From Planctomycetia bacterium (GTDB lineage Bacteria > Planctomycetota > Planctomycetia > Gemmatales > Gemmataceae), in the NCBI GenBank assembly GCA_022616395.1, contig JAKEEV010001144.1:1-18628 (forward strand): a stretch of 18,628 nucleotides of DNA, read 5' to 3'. The position numbers and the translations under genes are program-made. The stretch's first letter is position 1. The number at the start of each line of letters is the position of its first letter. Of this stretch, positions 1-7,157 are shown piece by piece. Under the pieces are notes generated by a model, which searched no databases, had not been told where the DNA came from, and worked only from the letters and a program-made list of their open reading frames with translations.

Positions 1-84
1 GGCGGTTCGACGGGGCTTTGTCGAACCGCTGGCGTCAGCCGGCTGGGTGAATCGGCCCAACGCCAACATCCATTACCACACCCA
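1..84. repeat. Dispersed palindromic repeat, family B copy 1, truncated by the window edge
   Basis: The right arm of a palindrome (GGCGTCAGCCGGCTGGGT, 31-48) and part of its inner arm are present; the left outer arm lies outside the window. A 36-base tail follows (49-84) and recurs almost unchanged after the copy at 11407. Related copies lie at 5522-5587 and 13598-13665. From 85 to 174 I see nothing further except the upstream end of the next gene. Confidence 0.75.
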
Positions 85-174
85 CTACTTTGGTCGCGAT
101 TGACACGCCTCGCGGAGTGTGTATTAGTGTTGTCCTGATTCTGGAATAAGTCGGCGCGCAAACCGGTGGCAGGG

Positions 175-849
175 ATGCCGAACTGGGTAAGGTGGGTGCT
201 TGGCGTGATGGTGGCGGTGGTCGCGATTGGGCCGCCGGTGGCTCTTTATCGCGCGCAGTACATCCACGCCAAACGCTTCCGCGAAGTCGAACCCGGCCGG
301 GTCTATCGCTCCGGTCAGATGACCGAGAGCGGCTTCCGTGAAATGATCGAGCGGCACGGCATCAAAACAGTTGTGAACCTTCAACACGAGCAGCCCGACC
401 CACTTCTGGTTGACCGCTGGCTGGGCAAAAGTACCATCCGCGAAAGCGAACTGTGCCGCGAACTCGGCGTCCGCTACGTTCTGCTCACCCCCGATGTTCT
501 TCCGCCCGGTAACACGCTTGACAAGCAACCGCCCGTGGTCGCGGAATGGCTCGCTCTGCTCGATGACGAATCGAATTACCCCATCCTGTTGCATTGCAAG
601 GCCGGACTGCATCGCACGGGCCGGCTGACGGCGATCTACCGCATGGAATATCACGGCTGGTCGCAAGGCGAAGCTCTCCGCGAGCTGCGCGCCAACGGCT
701 ACGGCTTCGTGGCTGCCAGCGAGAGCGATGACTTCGTTGTGCAGTTCATCCAGAATTACAAGCCGCGTGGAAAGCACGAGAAACTGACCGCACAGGCCGC
801 GGAAGTCATTGCGCGTGGAGCGATGAAGGCGGAAGGGGTGCGGCGATGA
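175..849 (+). CDS. Membrane-tethered Tyr/dual-specificity-type protein phosphatase
   Basis: Probable phosphatase of the cysteine-dependent DSP/PTP superfamily, which hydrolyses phosphate esters through a phosphocysteine intermediate. Counting from an alternative GTG at 166, residues 143-151 read HCKAGLHRT, the HCx5R P-loop with nucleophile C144 and R150; D110 in the preceding loop is the candidate general acid. Residues 7-28 form one transmembrane helix or uncleaved signal anchor, so the catalytic domain probably faces the periplasm if positive-inside rules hold. Length is about 225 residues, normal for a single-domain enzyme. I chose ATG 175 over GTG 166; neither has a strong ribosome site, so the start is uncertain by three residues. 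The stop overlaps the start of the permease gene, implying coupled translation. The substrate (protein, phosphoinositide or lipid phosphate) cannot be read from the sequence. Confidence 0.82.
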   Translation: MPNWVRWVLGVMVAVVAIGPPVALYRAQYIHAKRFREVEPGRVYRSGQMTESGFREMIERHGIKTVVNLQHEQPDPLLVDRWLGKSTIRESELCRELGVRYVLLTPDVLPPGNTLDKQPPVVAEWLALLDDESNYPILLHCKAGLHRTGRLTAIYRMEYHGWSQGEALRELRANGYGFVAASESDDFVVQFIQNYKPRGKHEKLTAQAAEVIARGAMKAEGVRR

Positions 850-1946
850 TGAGCACACTCGACCGCATGTTTCTCGTCGTCTACTTGCGCTCGTACTGCA
901 TCGCGTGTCTGTGCCTGATCGCTCTGTACGCCATCGTCGATCTGTTCACGCACCTGGATGACTTCGTGAACAAGCCGGGCGGGTTCGCCGCGGTCCTGGA
1001 TCGCATCGTCTATTACTATGGCTATCGGATTCCGCAAGTGTTCGACCTGATGGCCGAGTTCCTCACGCTCCTGGCGGCCGCTTTTACCGTCGCGTGGATG
1101 CAGCGGAACAACGAACTGCTTCCGCAACTCTCGGCTGGCATCCCAACGCGCCGCGCGATTCGGCCTGTTCTTATCGGAGCCGCGATCACGCTGAGTCTTG
1201 GGCCGCTCAACTCGGAATTCGTCATTCCCGAGGTGGCCGATCAACTCATGACTCAGCGCGACGACCCGGACGGCGCGCGAGCGCAAAGTATTCTCGGTGC
1301 ATACGACTCCAGCGGAATTCACATCGAGGGATTCGCGGGGTATCGCAAGGATCGCAAAGTTGAGCGCATGAACATCACGTTCCCGGAAACCTCGCCGAGC
1401 GGAATGATTCACCTGACCGCGGAAGAAGCGGTGTACGTTCCTCCGGGCGATGGGCCGCTGACCGGCGGCTGGATGCTCACCAAAACCTCGCCTGAATCGT
1501 TCGAGGGCGCGCTCCCCACCAATCTGACCGTGCTCGGCACGGGGCGCTTTTTTCTGAAGGTGGATGAGGCGGACTATGACGCGGTGTGTCGAGGGGGAGT
1601 GTGGTACGTTTACGCATCCACATCGAAACTTCAGCAGATGCTGACCGACCCCGAACCGCGCCGCAGGGCCAAGCTCGCGGTGCTGTTCCATACGCGACTC
1701 ACTCGCCCGCTTGTCGGAGCACTCATGGTGCTCTTCGGTCTGTCGGTCATCCTGATGAACCCGAACCGGCACATCGTTCTCAGCGCCGGGTTATCGCTGG
1801 TCGTGGCGTTCGCGATCTTTTTGTCGGTGATCGTGTTCAAGTATCTCGGCGATCAGGACGTACTTTCCCCTCCTCTGGCCGCGTGGCTACCGGTGATCCT
1901 CTTCGGCCCCCCCACGATGGTCGCATTCGATTCGATCCACACGTAA
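846..1946 (+). CDS. LptF/LptG-family (YjgP/YjgQ) permease
   Basis: Inner-membrane permease of the family that, with the ATPase LptB, extracts lipopolysaccharide and passes it to the periplasmic bridge. The 366-residue length fits. About three hydrophobic helices (near 9-30, 60-82, 104-124) precede a hydrophilic central region (about 130-270), and three more follow (near 286-306, 311-333, 342-361), which is the LptF/G plan of six helices around a periplasmic beta-jellyroll. The family-like segment NELLPQLSAGIP (about 97-108) follows helix 2. The start ATG 846 overlaps the phosphatase stop by four bases and has GGAAGGGG at 831-838; ATG 849 is an alternative. I cannot distinguish LptF from LptG, and no lptB or second permease lies in the window. 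Family assignment is secure; the LPS substrate in a planctomycete is inference. Confidence 0.85.
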   Translation: MMSTLDRMFLVVYLRSYCIACLCLIALYAIVDLFTHLDDFVNKPGGFAAVLDRIVYYYGYRIPQVFDLMAEFLTLLAAAFTVAWMQRNNELLPQLSAGIPTRRAIRPVLIGAAITLSLGPLNSEFVIPEVADQLMTQRDDPDGARAQSILGAYDSSGIHIEGFAGYRKDRKVERMNITFPETSPSGMIHLTAEEAVYVPPGDGPLTGGWMLTKTSPESFEGALPTNLTVLGTGRFFLKVDEADYDAVCRGGVWYVYASTSKLQQMLTDPEPRRRAKLAVLFHTRLTRPLVGALMVLFGLSVILMNPNRHIVLSAGLSLVVAFAIFLSVIVFKYLGDQDVLSPPLAAWLPVILFGPPTMVAFDSIHT

Positions 1947-1959
1947 GAGAGTGGATTGG

Positions 1960-2072
1960 CTAACCACAGAGACACAGAGACACAGAGAAAGCAGAGAGAA
2001 ACAGAAGATTGGCTTTCTTCGGTTTTCTCTCTGTCTTTTGCTTTCTCTGTGTCTCTGTGTCTCTGTGGTTAG
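1960..2072. repeat. Long inverted repeat, family A copy 1 (CACAGAGACACAGAG hairpin)
   Basis: A perfect 34-base inverted repeat: left arm 1960-1993, right arm 2039-2072, beginning CTAACCACAGAGACACAGAG. The 45-base centre pairs further but with a bulge. It lies 13 bases after the permease stop. The second copy at 3353-3475 has the same arm core and a diverged centre. The strong stem could end transcription or protect a 3' end, but it lacks a clean T tract. Confidence 0.9.
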
Positions 2073-2227
2073 TTCTGTCTCTCACTCAGTGCACTCGGGG
2101 GTTCGCCAAAAGCCATCTTGACACAGTTTGCCGGCGCGTTATCACCTGCAACCTTTGAACAACGGGCTTGCCCTGTGACTGGGGGATTTGTGGTCGGGGT
2201 GCCCGGCTCGCCTGGAGGAAGTCCGCG

Positions 2228-3340
2228 ATGCGCAAGTTGATTCGTGGGGCTGCCGCGTTAATGCTCGGTTCGGCACTGGCCGCTTCGGTCACCGCTCAGC
2301 CGCCGGGTACGCCACCGGTGACTCCACCGGTAACACCGCCAGTGACACCACCGGTAACACCACCGGTGACTCCATCTGTCGTTCCACCGGTGACACCGCC
2401 AGCGGTTCCGATGGCCAAACCGGAAGTTCGGCCGACCGGCATTGCCGCGACCGTGAACACTCAGCAGATTCCCGAAGTCGCCGTCTATCGGGCACTGCGT
2501 CAGTTCCCGGATGCCCACAAGGAGATGGCCCGCAAGGAGATTCTGTCTCACCTGGTCGAGAACGCACTCATCGATCAGTACCTCAACGCGATCAAGATCA
2601 CGGTCGATGACAAGGACGTGAACAAGTTGATTGATGACCTGAAGAAGGAGTTGGCGGGCGTCAAGAAGGATTACGTCAAGGAACTCGAAGCGATGATGCT
2701 CACCGAGGCCGAGTTCCGCGCCGAGGTCGTTGCTCAGATGAAGTGGGAGAAATTCGTTCAGCAGCAGGGCACCGACGCGGCTCTGAAGCAACTCTTCGAC
2801 AGCAGCCCGGACGTGTTCGATGGCAGCATGGTGCGCGCCCGGCACATCCTGATGACGCCCGGCACCGACGAGACCAAGCAGAAGGAAGCGGCCCAGAAAC
2901 TTCGTGGAATCAAGCAGGTGGTCGAGCAGGAGGCCACGAAAGCCGTCGTCGCGCTTCCGCCGACTGCCGATGCGCTCGCGAAGGAGCAGGCGAAGGCCAA
3001 GCGGACGGATGAACTGTTCGCCGCCTATGCCAAGGAATACTCCACCTGCCCGTCGAAGAAGGATGGCGGCGACCTGAACTTCTTCCCGCGCGCCGGGGCG
3101 ATGGTCGAACCATTCGCGAAGGCCGCTTTTGCGCTGAAGCCCTTCGAGATGTCTGATGTGGTCGCCACCGAGTTCGGTTACCACCTCATTCTTGTGACCC
3201 AGCGGCAGCAAGGCACGCCAAAGAAGTTCGAGCAAGTGAAGGAAGACGTGCGCATGCTCTACGCGATGCGTCTGCGCGAGGCGGTCATCGCCCAGATGAA
3301 GCCCAAGGCGCAGATCACCATTAGCCCAGCACCGAAGTGA
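2228..3340 (+). CDS. Secreted parvulin-type peptidylprolyl isomerase (SurA/PrsA-like)
   Basis: Predicted extracytoplasmic folding catalyst that isomerises Xaa-Pro bonds. Residues 1-24 form a signal peptide ending ASVTAQ. Residues 25-61 are a low-complexity linker of PPVT repeats. Residues 72-190 are a helical SurA-N-like chaperone region, and 203-327 the PpiC/parvulin domain: VRARHILM with H206, GGDLNFF (280-286), MVEPFAKAAF (292-301) and FGYHLI with H319. A charged Ala/Lys-rich insert (about 225-262) sits inside the parvulin domain. The start is ATG 2228 because GGAGGAA lies at 2214-2220 and the signal peptide begins there; an upstream in-frame ATG at 2168 would add 20 unlikely residues. Length is 370. 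It stands alone between two family-A hairpins. Clients are unknown; outer-membrane protein folding is an inference from SurA. Confidence 0.88.
   Translation: MRKLIRGAAALMLGSALAASVTAQPPGTPPVTPPVTPPVTPPVTPPVTPSVVPPVTPPAVPMAKPEVRPTGIAATVNTQQIPEVAVYRALRQFPDAHKEMARKEILSHLVENALIDQYLNAIKITVDDKDVNKLIDDLKKELAGVKKDYVKELEAMMLTEAEFRAEVVAQMKWEKFVQQQGTDAALKQLFDSSPDVFDGSMVRARHILMTPGTDETKQKEAAQKLRGIKQVVEQEATKAVVALPPTADALAKEQAKAKRTDELFAAYAKEYSTCPSKKDGGDLNFFPRAGAMVEPFAKAAFALKPFEMSDVVATEFGYHLILVTQRQQGTPKKFEQVKEDVRMLYAMRLREAVIAQMKPKAQITISPAPK
2300..2410 (+). repeat. In-gene tandem repeat encoding PPVT units
   Basis: The stretch encodes five consecutive PPVT units, a diverged PSVV, another PPVT and PPAVP. At DNA level it is an imperfect 12-base tandem repeat in which the palindromic hexamer ACCGGT recurs. 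It probably forms an extended spacer between the signal peptide and the folded domains. Such tracts often vary in copy number by slippage; that is general knowledge and is not shown here. Confidence 0.85.
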
Positions 3341-3352
3341 GATAGAGCAAAG

Positions 3353-3475
3353 GAACTAACCACAGAGACACAGAGACACAGAGAAAACGAAGTCAGAGTA
3401 AAGACAGAAATCAGTTCATCTGTTTTCTCTCTGTCTTTTGTTTTCTCTGTGTCTCTGTGTCTCTGTGGTTAGTTC
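3353..3475. repeat. Long inverted repeat, family A copy 2, between convergent genes
   Basis: A perfect 36-base inverted repeat: left arm 3353-3388, right arm 3440-3475, with the core CACAGAGACACAGAG. It fills the space between the convergent isomerase (+) and pseudouridine synthase (-) genes, where a bidirectional terminator would be expected. Arms match copy 1 closely, while the 51-base centre differs. Confidence 0.9.
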
Positions 3476-3497
3476 TGCTTCGTCTTCTCTGCTCGCC

Positions 3498-4547
3498 TTA
3501 TCTGACTGCTCGGTGCTTTCTCAGCACATCAAGCACGTGGCGCATGTCGGGTGGAAGTGGGGCTTCGGCTTCGATCCACTGGTCCGTTCGTGGATGCCGG
3601 AAGCGTAACCGGAACGCATGGAGCGCCTGGCGGTCGATCAGCACTTCATCTTCGCTCTGCGGTAAGTGGGGAACGAGATCCGAGAGCTTCAACTGATTCC
3701 GACCGCCATAAAGTTTGTCGGCCAGCACCGGGCAGCCCGCGTGAAGCAGGTGAACGCGAATCTGGTGCGTGCGTCCGGTGCGCGGTTGCACCTTCACCAG
3801 AGTGAATCCGCGGAAGCGTTCGAGCACTTCGTAATAACTCAGCGCGGGCTTCGCATCGGGGTCGGATGAAACGATCATCCGCAATCGGTCGTGCGGGTGC
3901 ATCTTCATCGCGCCTTCGATGTAATCCGAGTCGCGATCCAGTTCGCCCGCGGCAATCGCGATGTACTCCTTGAACACCTTGCGCGTCTCGAACTGCATCG
4001 CCAGTTCGCGGTGAGTCAGGTCGTCTTTGGCGACCAGAATGACGCCACTTGTGTCCTTGTCGAGCCGGTGAACGATCCCAGCGCGCAGTTGGCCGTTCTC
4101 CATACTGAGGTGTTCGCGAAAGTGCCACTGAAGCGCGTTGACCAGCGTGCCGGACCAGTTTCCCTTCGCGGGGTGAACGACCATGTCGTGCGGTTTGTTC
4201 ACCACCGCGAGCCACTGGTCCTGAAAGAGAATGTCGATCGGGATGTCTTCGGGAACGGGGATTTCGTGAGTTGGCTCCGGCATCTCGACATGCAGCCGGT
4301 CGTTCTTCCTCACCTTGTAACTGGGTTTGGTTGCCGGCTTGCCGTTGATCGTCACACCGCCCGCTTCAATCGCGCGCTGAACTTCCGACCGACTGAAATT
4401 GGCGCCGAGGTGAAGCAACACGTACTGATCGAGGCGCATTCCTTCCGACTTGACCATCACCACGAGGTCGAGAGGTTCGCGGAAGCGAACGCTCGGAGTG
4501 AGGGTCGCCGGTTCGGGAGCAAAATCGTCGTCCAGTTCGTCGGACAT
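3498..4547 (-). CDS. rluD: RluA/RluD-family ribosomal RNA pseudouridine synthase
   Basis: Converts specific uridines of large-subunit rRNA to pseudouridine, acting in the cytoplasm. Residues about 37-88 form an S4 RNA-binding domain (RLDQYVLLHL... then VTINGKPATKPSYKV). The catalytic domain follows from about 103, with HRLDKDTSGVILVAK at 160-174 holding the invariant nucleophile D163. RTGRTHQIRVHL and the CPVLADKLYG segment towards the C-terminus are also typical. At 349 residues it is slightly longer than E. coli RluD owing to an acidic N-terminal extension. Start ATG 4547 has no evident Shine-Dalgarno site; the next ATG (4457) would cut into the S4 domain, so 4547 is preferred. It lies inside the 3' end of the upstream frame, so translation may be coupled. 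The exact target position is not determinable here. Confidence 0.9.
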   Translation of the reverse strand: MSDELDDDFAPEPATLTPSVRFREPLDLVVMVKSEGMRLDQYVLLHLGANFSRSEVQRAIEAGGVTINGKPATKPSYKVRKNDRLHVEMPEPTHEIPVPEDIPIDILFQDQWLAVVNKPHDMVVHPAKGNWSGTLVNALQWHFREHLSMENGQLRAGIVHRLDKDTSGVILVAKDDLTHRELAMQFETRKVFKEYIAIAAGELDRDSDYIEGAMKMHPHDRLRMIVSSDPDAKPALSYYEVLERFRGFTLVKVQPRTGRTHQIRVHLLHAGCPVLADKLYGGRNQLKLSDLVPHLPQSEDEVLIDRQALHAFRLRFRHPRTDQWIEAEAPLPPDMRHVLDVLRKHRAVR

Positions 4548-5370
4548 GGGAGTTGGCGAACGGCGGCGTCAGCCCGCCGAGGTTTGCCAACGAGCCGCCG
4601 GGCGCGCTGGGGACTGGGCCATACTGTGGGCCGGTGCCAGGCTGTTTGGGGTCCAACTTCGGGAACGGAGTTTTCGGATCGGGAAGCACTGGGGCAGGCT
4701 GGGAGTACGCGCGACTCTGAACATCGATGAACTCTTTGCGTAAGGTCGGGTTCCTCAGCACGTCGGCCAGCTTCTTCGCGTCCTTCGCCCAGTCGGTATC
4801 AGGAGCTGCTTCGGCCAGTTTTTCAGCCCACTCGATGACCTTGTCGGGGTTTCCGCGGTATTGGTCCAACTGCCCCTCCTTCGGGACACCAACCAGAGCC
4901 GCTTCGGCCTTGTAAGAACCGTAGAGACACTGAGGATAGAAGCTCTTGTCCTCCTTGAAGACTTCCGCGAGCGAGATGAATGCCTCTCGTGCCTTTTCGA
5001 GATTGTCAACTGCGGCCTTTTTGCGATTGGGATCGCCCGATCGGATCTGCTCGATTCCTTCACTGAGTCGCAAGCGAGCGACTTCCACCTTCGAGACCCG
5101 CGCTTGCCGCGAGTCTGGGTTCTCCTCAATAAACTTTTCGAGTGATTCGATCGAGGTCAGCCCGTCCCAGTCGGTCCAGCGGGCCGAATCGGCATCACTG
5201 CCTTCGTGCATAATCCACACCGTCACCGCGATGGCGGTTATGACCACCAGAATGAGTGCCATTACGGGGTAGCTGATAAGCTCCCCCTGCTTGAATTTCG
5301 TCCACGTATTCGACAGCCCGCTGGAGAGCGCGTTCTGGTCGGAGTTTGCGGACTTCTGTTCGGTGCTCAT
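4366..5370 (-). CDS. Single-pass membrane protein with TPR-like helical region; 3' end overlaps rluD
   Basis: Unknown function. From ATG 5370 the protein has 334 residues: a hydrophilic N-terminus (1-33), one transmembrane helix (about 35-54), a helical charged region (about 75-215) with spacing suggestive of degenerate TPRs (LEKFIEENPDSRQA, DNLEKAREAFISLAEVF), and a Pro/Gly-rich tail (about 224-273). A scaffold for an envelope complex is plausible but unproven. The frame opens further upstream to 5523, but ATG 5370 starts the natural-looking sequence; its ribosome site (GAGAA) is weak. Residues 275-334 run antiparallel to nothing but out of frame through rluD, and become Arg/Ser-rich (HVRRTGRRF...), typical of non-coding-frame translation. 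The last 60 residues may therefore reflect a lost stop or an indel. No close family name is recognised. Confidence 0.65.
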   Translation of the reverse strand: MSTEQKSANSDQNALSSGLSNTWTKFKQGELISYPVMALILVVITAIAVTVWIMHEGSDADSARWTDWDGLTSIESLEKFIEENPDSRQARVSKVEVARLRLSEGIEQIRSGDPNRKKAAVDNLEKAREAFISLAEVFKEDKSFYPQCLYGSYKAEAALVGVPKEGQLDQYRGNPDKVIEWAEKLAEAAPDTDWAKDAKKLADVLRNPTLRKEFIDVQSRAYSQPAPVLPDPKTPFPKLDPKQPGTGPQYGPVPSAPGGSLANLGGLTPPFANSHVRRTGRRFCSRTGDPHSERSLPRTSRPRGDGQVGRNAPRSVRVASPRRQFQSVGSSARD

Positions 5371-5521
5371 GACATTCTCGTCGGCGAGAGACGTTACATT
5401 CGGCAAAGCCGCTACAATCCGCTGATTGAGTTGATGATATGCCGCCCGCGTCGGCCGGTCAACGGGAGCGTGTGGCCGGTCCTCGTTTGGGCTGTATCCA
5501 GTTTTTCTTGGGTAACTCACC

Positions 5522-5587
5522 ACCCAGCCAGCTAACGCCAGCGGTTCGACGGGGCGTTGTCGAACCCCCGGCGTTAGCCGGCTGGGT
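5522..5587. repeat. Dispersed palindromic repeat, family B copy 2
   Basis: Imperfect palindrome with outer arms ACCCAGCCAGCTAACGCC and GGCGTTAGCCGGCTGGGT and inner arms around GGTTCGAC / GTCGAACC, enclosing GGGGCGTT. The arms differ from perfect pairing at a few positions. It matches 13598-13665 over its whole length. Confidence 0.85.
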
Positions 5588-5620
5588 CAAGACCCAGAAA
5601 ACTTGGTTACACACCCTCGT

Positions 5621-5680
5621 TTGTAGCCGGCCTGTGAGGCCGGTCATTCTGTTGGTCCGGGGTCACAGACCCGGCTACAA
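5621..5680. repeat. Dispersed palindromic repeat, family C copy 1
   Basis: Outer arms TTGTAGCCGG (5621-5630) and CCGGCTACAA (5671-5680) are perfect inverses. Each half is itself a small palindrome (CCGGCCTGTGAGGCCGG on the left, a bulged CCGGGGTC...GACCCGG on the right). The second copy is at 17563-17626. Confidence 0.8.
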
Positions 5681-5780
5681 CTCCGCTAACTGGACAGCGA
5701 AGTGCGAACTTATCGTTCGCAGCGATCATCAATCCAAACGGATACAATGGCGTTGTCACGCACACCAAAGAGGACAGTTT

Positions 5781-6698
5781 ATGCTTGGTCGGCTCATTCG
5801 AGGAATCAAGGCGGGGCTGGCGAAGACCAAAGGTGTCTTCACGGGTGTCTTTGACCTGCTGCGAGGCAAGGGAAAAGTCGATCAGGCGTTTCTCGATGAA
5901 CTGGAGAAGCGGCTTTATCTGGCGGATGTGGGCACGCAAGCCACGCTGCTCATCGTGGATCGCGTGCGACAGGCGTTCCGCGACAAGGAAATCACCGGCG
6001 AAGTCGAGGCGTTCGTCAAGCAGCAACTCCGCGAGTTGCTCGCGGATGCTTCTCCGGGCATCAACTATCAGTCAACAGGCCCGACGGTGGTGATGATCGC
6101 GGGCGTGAACGGTTCGGGCAAAACCACATCCATCGCGAAGCTCGCCAAGCGCTTCCAGGACGAAGGGAAGAAGGTGTTGCTCGCCGCGTGCGACACGTTC
6201 CGAGCCGCTGCGGTCGAACAACTCACGGTCTGGGCCGAGCGGATCAAGTGCGACATCGTCAAGCAGGGCCAGGGAGCCAATCCATCGGCGGTGGCGTTCG
6301 ATGCGTGTGAGCGCGCGAAGGCTCGCGGGTATGATGTGCTGATTGTGGACACCGCCGGCCGGCTCCACACGCAAACGCACCTGATGAAGGAACTGGAGAA
6401 GATTCACAGCGTGGTGTCGCGCCAGATTCCGGGCGCTCCTCATGAAGTGTTGCTCGTGCTGGACGCAACAACCGGCCAGAACGCTTTGACTCAGGCGGAA
6501 CAGTTCTCGAAGTCGGTGAAGTGCAGCGGCATCGTCTTGTCGAAGTTGGACGGCACCGCGAAGGGAGGAGCGATCTTCGCGATCAAGCAGAAGCTCGACC
6601 TGCCGGTGAAGTTCGTCGGCGTCGGCGAGCAACTCGACGACCTGGAAGTCTTTGACCCAGACGCCTTCGTGAATGCTCTGTTCGAGAAAGAGGGATGA
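5781..6698 (+). CDS. ftsY: Signal recognition particle receptor FtsY
   Basis: SRP receptor GTPase that docks SRP-ribosome complexes at the membrane for co-translational insertion. The 305-residue protein is an NG-domain-only form lacking the long acidic A domain of E. coli FtsY. An amphipathic basic N-terminus (residues 1-30, MLGRLIRGIKAGLAKTKGVF) probably contacts lipid. The N domain spans about 31-95, then the G domain: P-loop GVNGSGKTT at 108-116, DTFRAAAVEQL at 138-148, DTAGR at 190-194, SKLDGTAKGG at 254-263, and FVGVGEQLDDL near 278-288. Start ATG 5781 is supported by AAAGAGGA at 5767-5774 and by where the family begins; the frame is open to 5439 through repeat sequence. It converges on the next minus-strand gene with only three bases between the stops. 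Confidence 0.97.
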   Translation: MLGRLIRGIKAGLAKTKGVFTGVFDLLRGKGKVDQAFLDELEKRLYLADVGTQATLLIVDRVRQAFRDKEITGEVEAFVKQQLRELLADASPGINYQSTGPTVVMIAGVNGSGKTTSIAKLAKRFQDEGKKVLLAACDTFRAAAVEQLTVWAERIKCDIVKQGQGANPSAVAFDACERAKARGYDVLIVDTAGRLHTQTHLMKELEKIHSVVSRQIPGAPHEVLLVLDATTGQNALTQAEQFSKSVKCSGIVLSKLDGTAKGGAIFAIKQKLDLPVKFVGVGEQLDDLEVFDPDAFVNALFEKEG

Positions 6699-6701
6699 GG
6701 C

Positions 6702-7145
6702 TCAAGCGTTGCCGTTTTCTGGCCCAACAACATCATTGCTGAGGTTGATTACCGTACGAACGAATTGCTTGACTCGCGGTTCGTTAAAGAACTCCCGGAG
6801 ACAATCCTGGAGTTCCCGCTCGTTGTTCACATCGCGTGACCACTCATTTTGATTTGGCTCCTTGGTGAGTTCTGTCTCGACGACCGTTGCCGGATACGGT
6901 TCAAGGCCTTGAGTTACTTTGAGCAGCGCTCGACGTAATCGCAAAAACGGGGCGACAAGCATAAGAAAATGTGTAAACCGTTTTCCATCGCCTGAATCGC
7001 TCGTCTGGACTTCGCCGTGAACGAAGTTGTGCGTGCGTGCGCCGAGCGCCTCCCCTTGTTGTCGAAGTACCCCGATTGGAGACGAGGGGACTGGACCGCC
7101 GACGAGGTCATCCGGCCACAAGTCGAGCATTGGGGCGGTAGGCAT
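6702..7145 (-). CDS. Small protein of unknown function paired with the EEP-family enzyme
   Basis: 147 residues, no signal peptide or membrane helix. Near the N-terminus LDLWPDDLV (7-15) is followed by VLRQQGEALGARTHNFVHGEV (split about 26-46) and then by FTHFLMLVAPFLRLRRALLK (57-76) and a YP motif (84-85). The C-terminal 40 residues are a probable amphipathic helix pair (ELQDCLREFF, VKQFVRTVINL). I have an impression that LWPDD-type small proteins recur in other bacteria, but cannot name a family. GAGGAG overlaps the TGA of the upstream enzyme gene, eight bases before ATG 7145, so the two are almost certainly translated together. Codon composition is less G+C-rich than the neighbours. A regulator, partner or immunity-type subunit of the enzyme is possible; none is demonstrated. 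Confidence 0.75.
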   Translation of the reverse strand: MPTAPMLDLWPDDLVGGPVPSSPIGVLRQQGEALGARTHNFVHGEVQTSDSGDGKRFTHFLMLVAPFLRLRRALLKVTQGLEPYPATVVETELTKEPNQNEWSRDVNNERELQDCLREFFNEPRVKQFVRTVINLSNDVVGPENGNA

Positions 7146-7157
7146 GGATAGTGCTCC

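Larger units (their letters stand above)
5371..5780. other. Divergent intergenic region holding two repeat elements
   Basis: 410 bases separate the minus-strand membrane protein from ftsY. They hold one family-B palindrome (5522-5587) and one family-C element (5621-5680). A TACAAT at 5743-5748 could be a -10 box for ftsY, but no well-spaced -35 is visible. I see no gene here; open frames across it exist only because the repeats lack stops. Confidence 0.6.

Noticed and set aside
124..858. Long minus-strand open frame opposite the phosphatase
   Set aside because: No domain signatures; the plus strand has the HCx5R phosphatase motif, so this is a high-G+C shadow frame.
1960..2072. CRISPR-like repeat reading of the CACAGAGACACAGAG arms
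   Set aside because: Short direct repeats exist inside each arm, but there are no regular unique spacers; the structure is a single large inverted repeat.
2258..3235. 325-codon minus-strand frame opposite the isomerase, rich in His, Trp and Arg
   Set aside because: Its low-complexity HRW repeats are the reverse of the PPVT tract; the plus-strand protein has signal peptide, ribosome site and parvulin motifs.
5439..5780. 114-residue N-terminal extension of FtsY
   Set aside because: It translates the B and C repeats (VRRG...EPPALAGWV-like), and a strong ribosome site precedes ATG 5781. The same peptide pattern appears wherever the repeat is open, so it is not protein.
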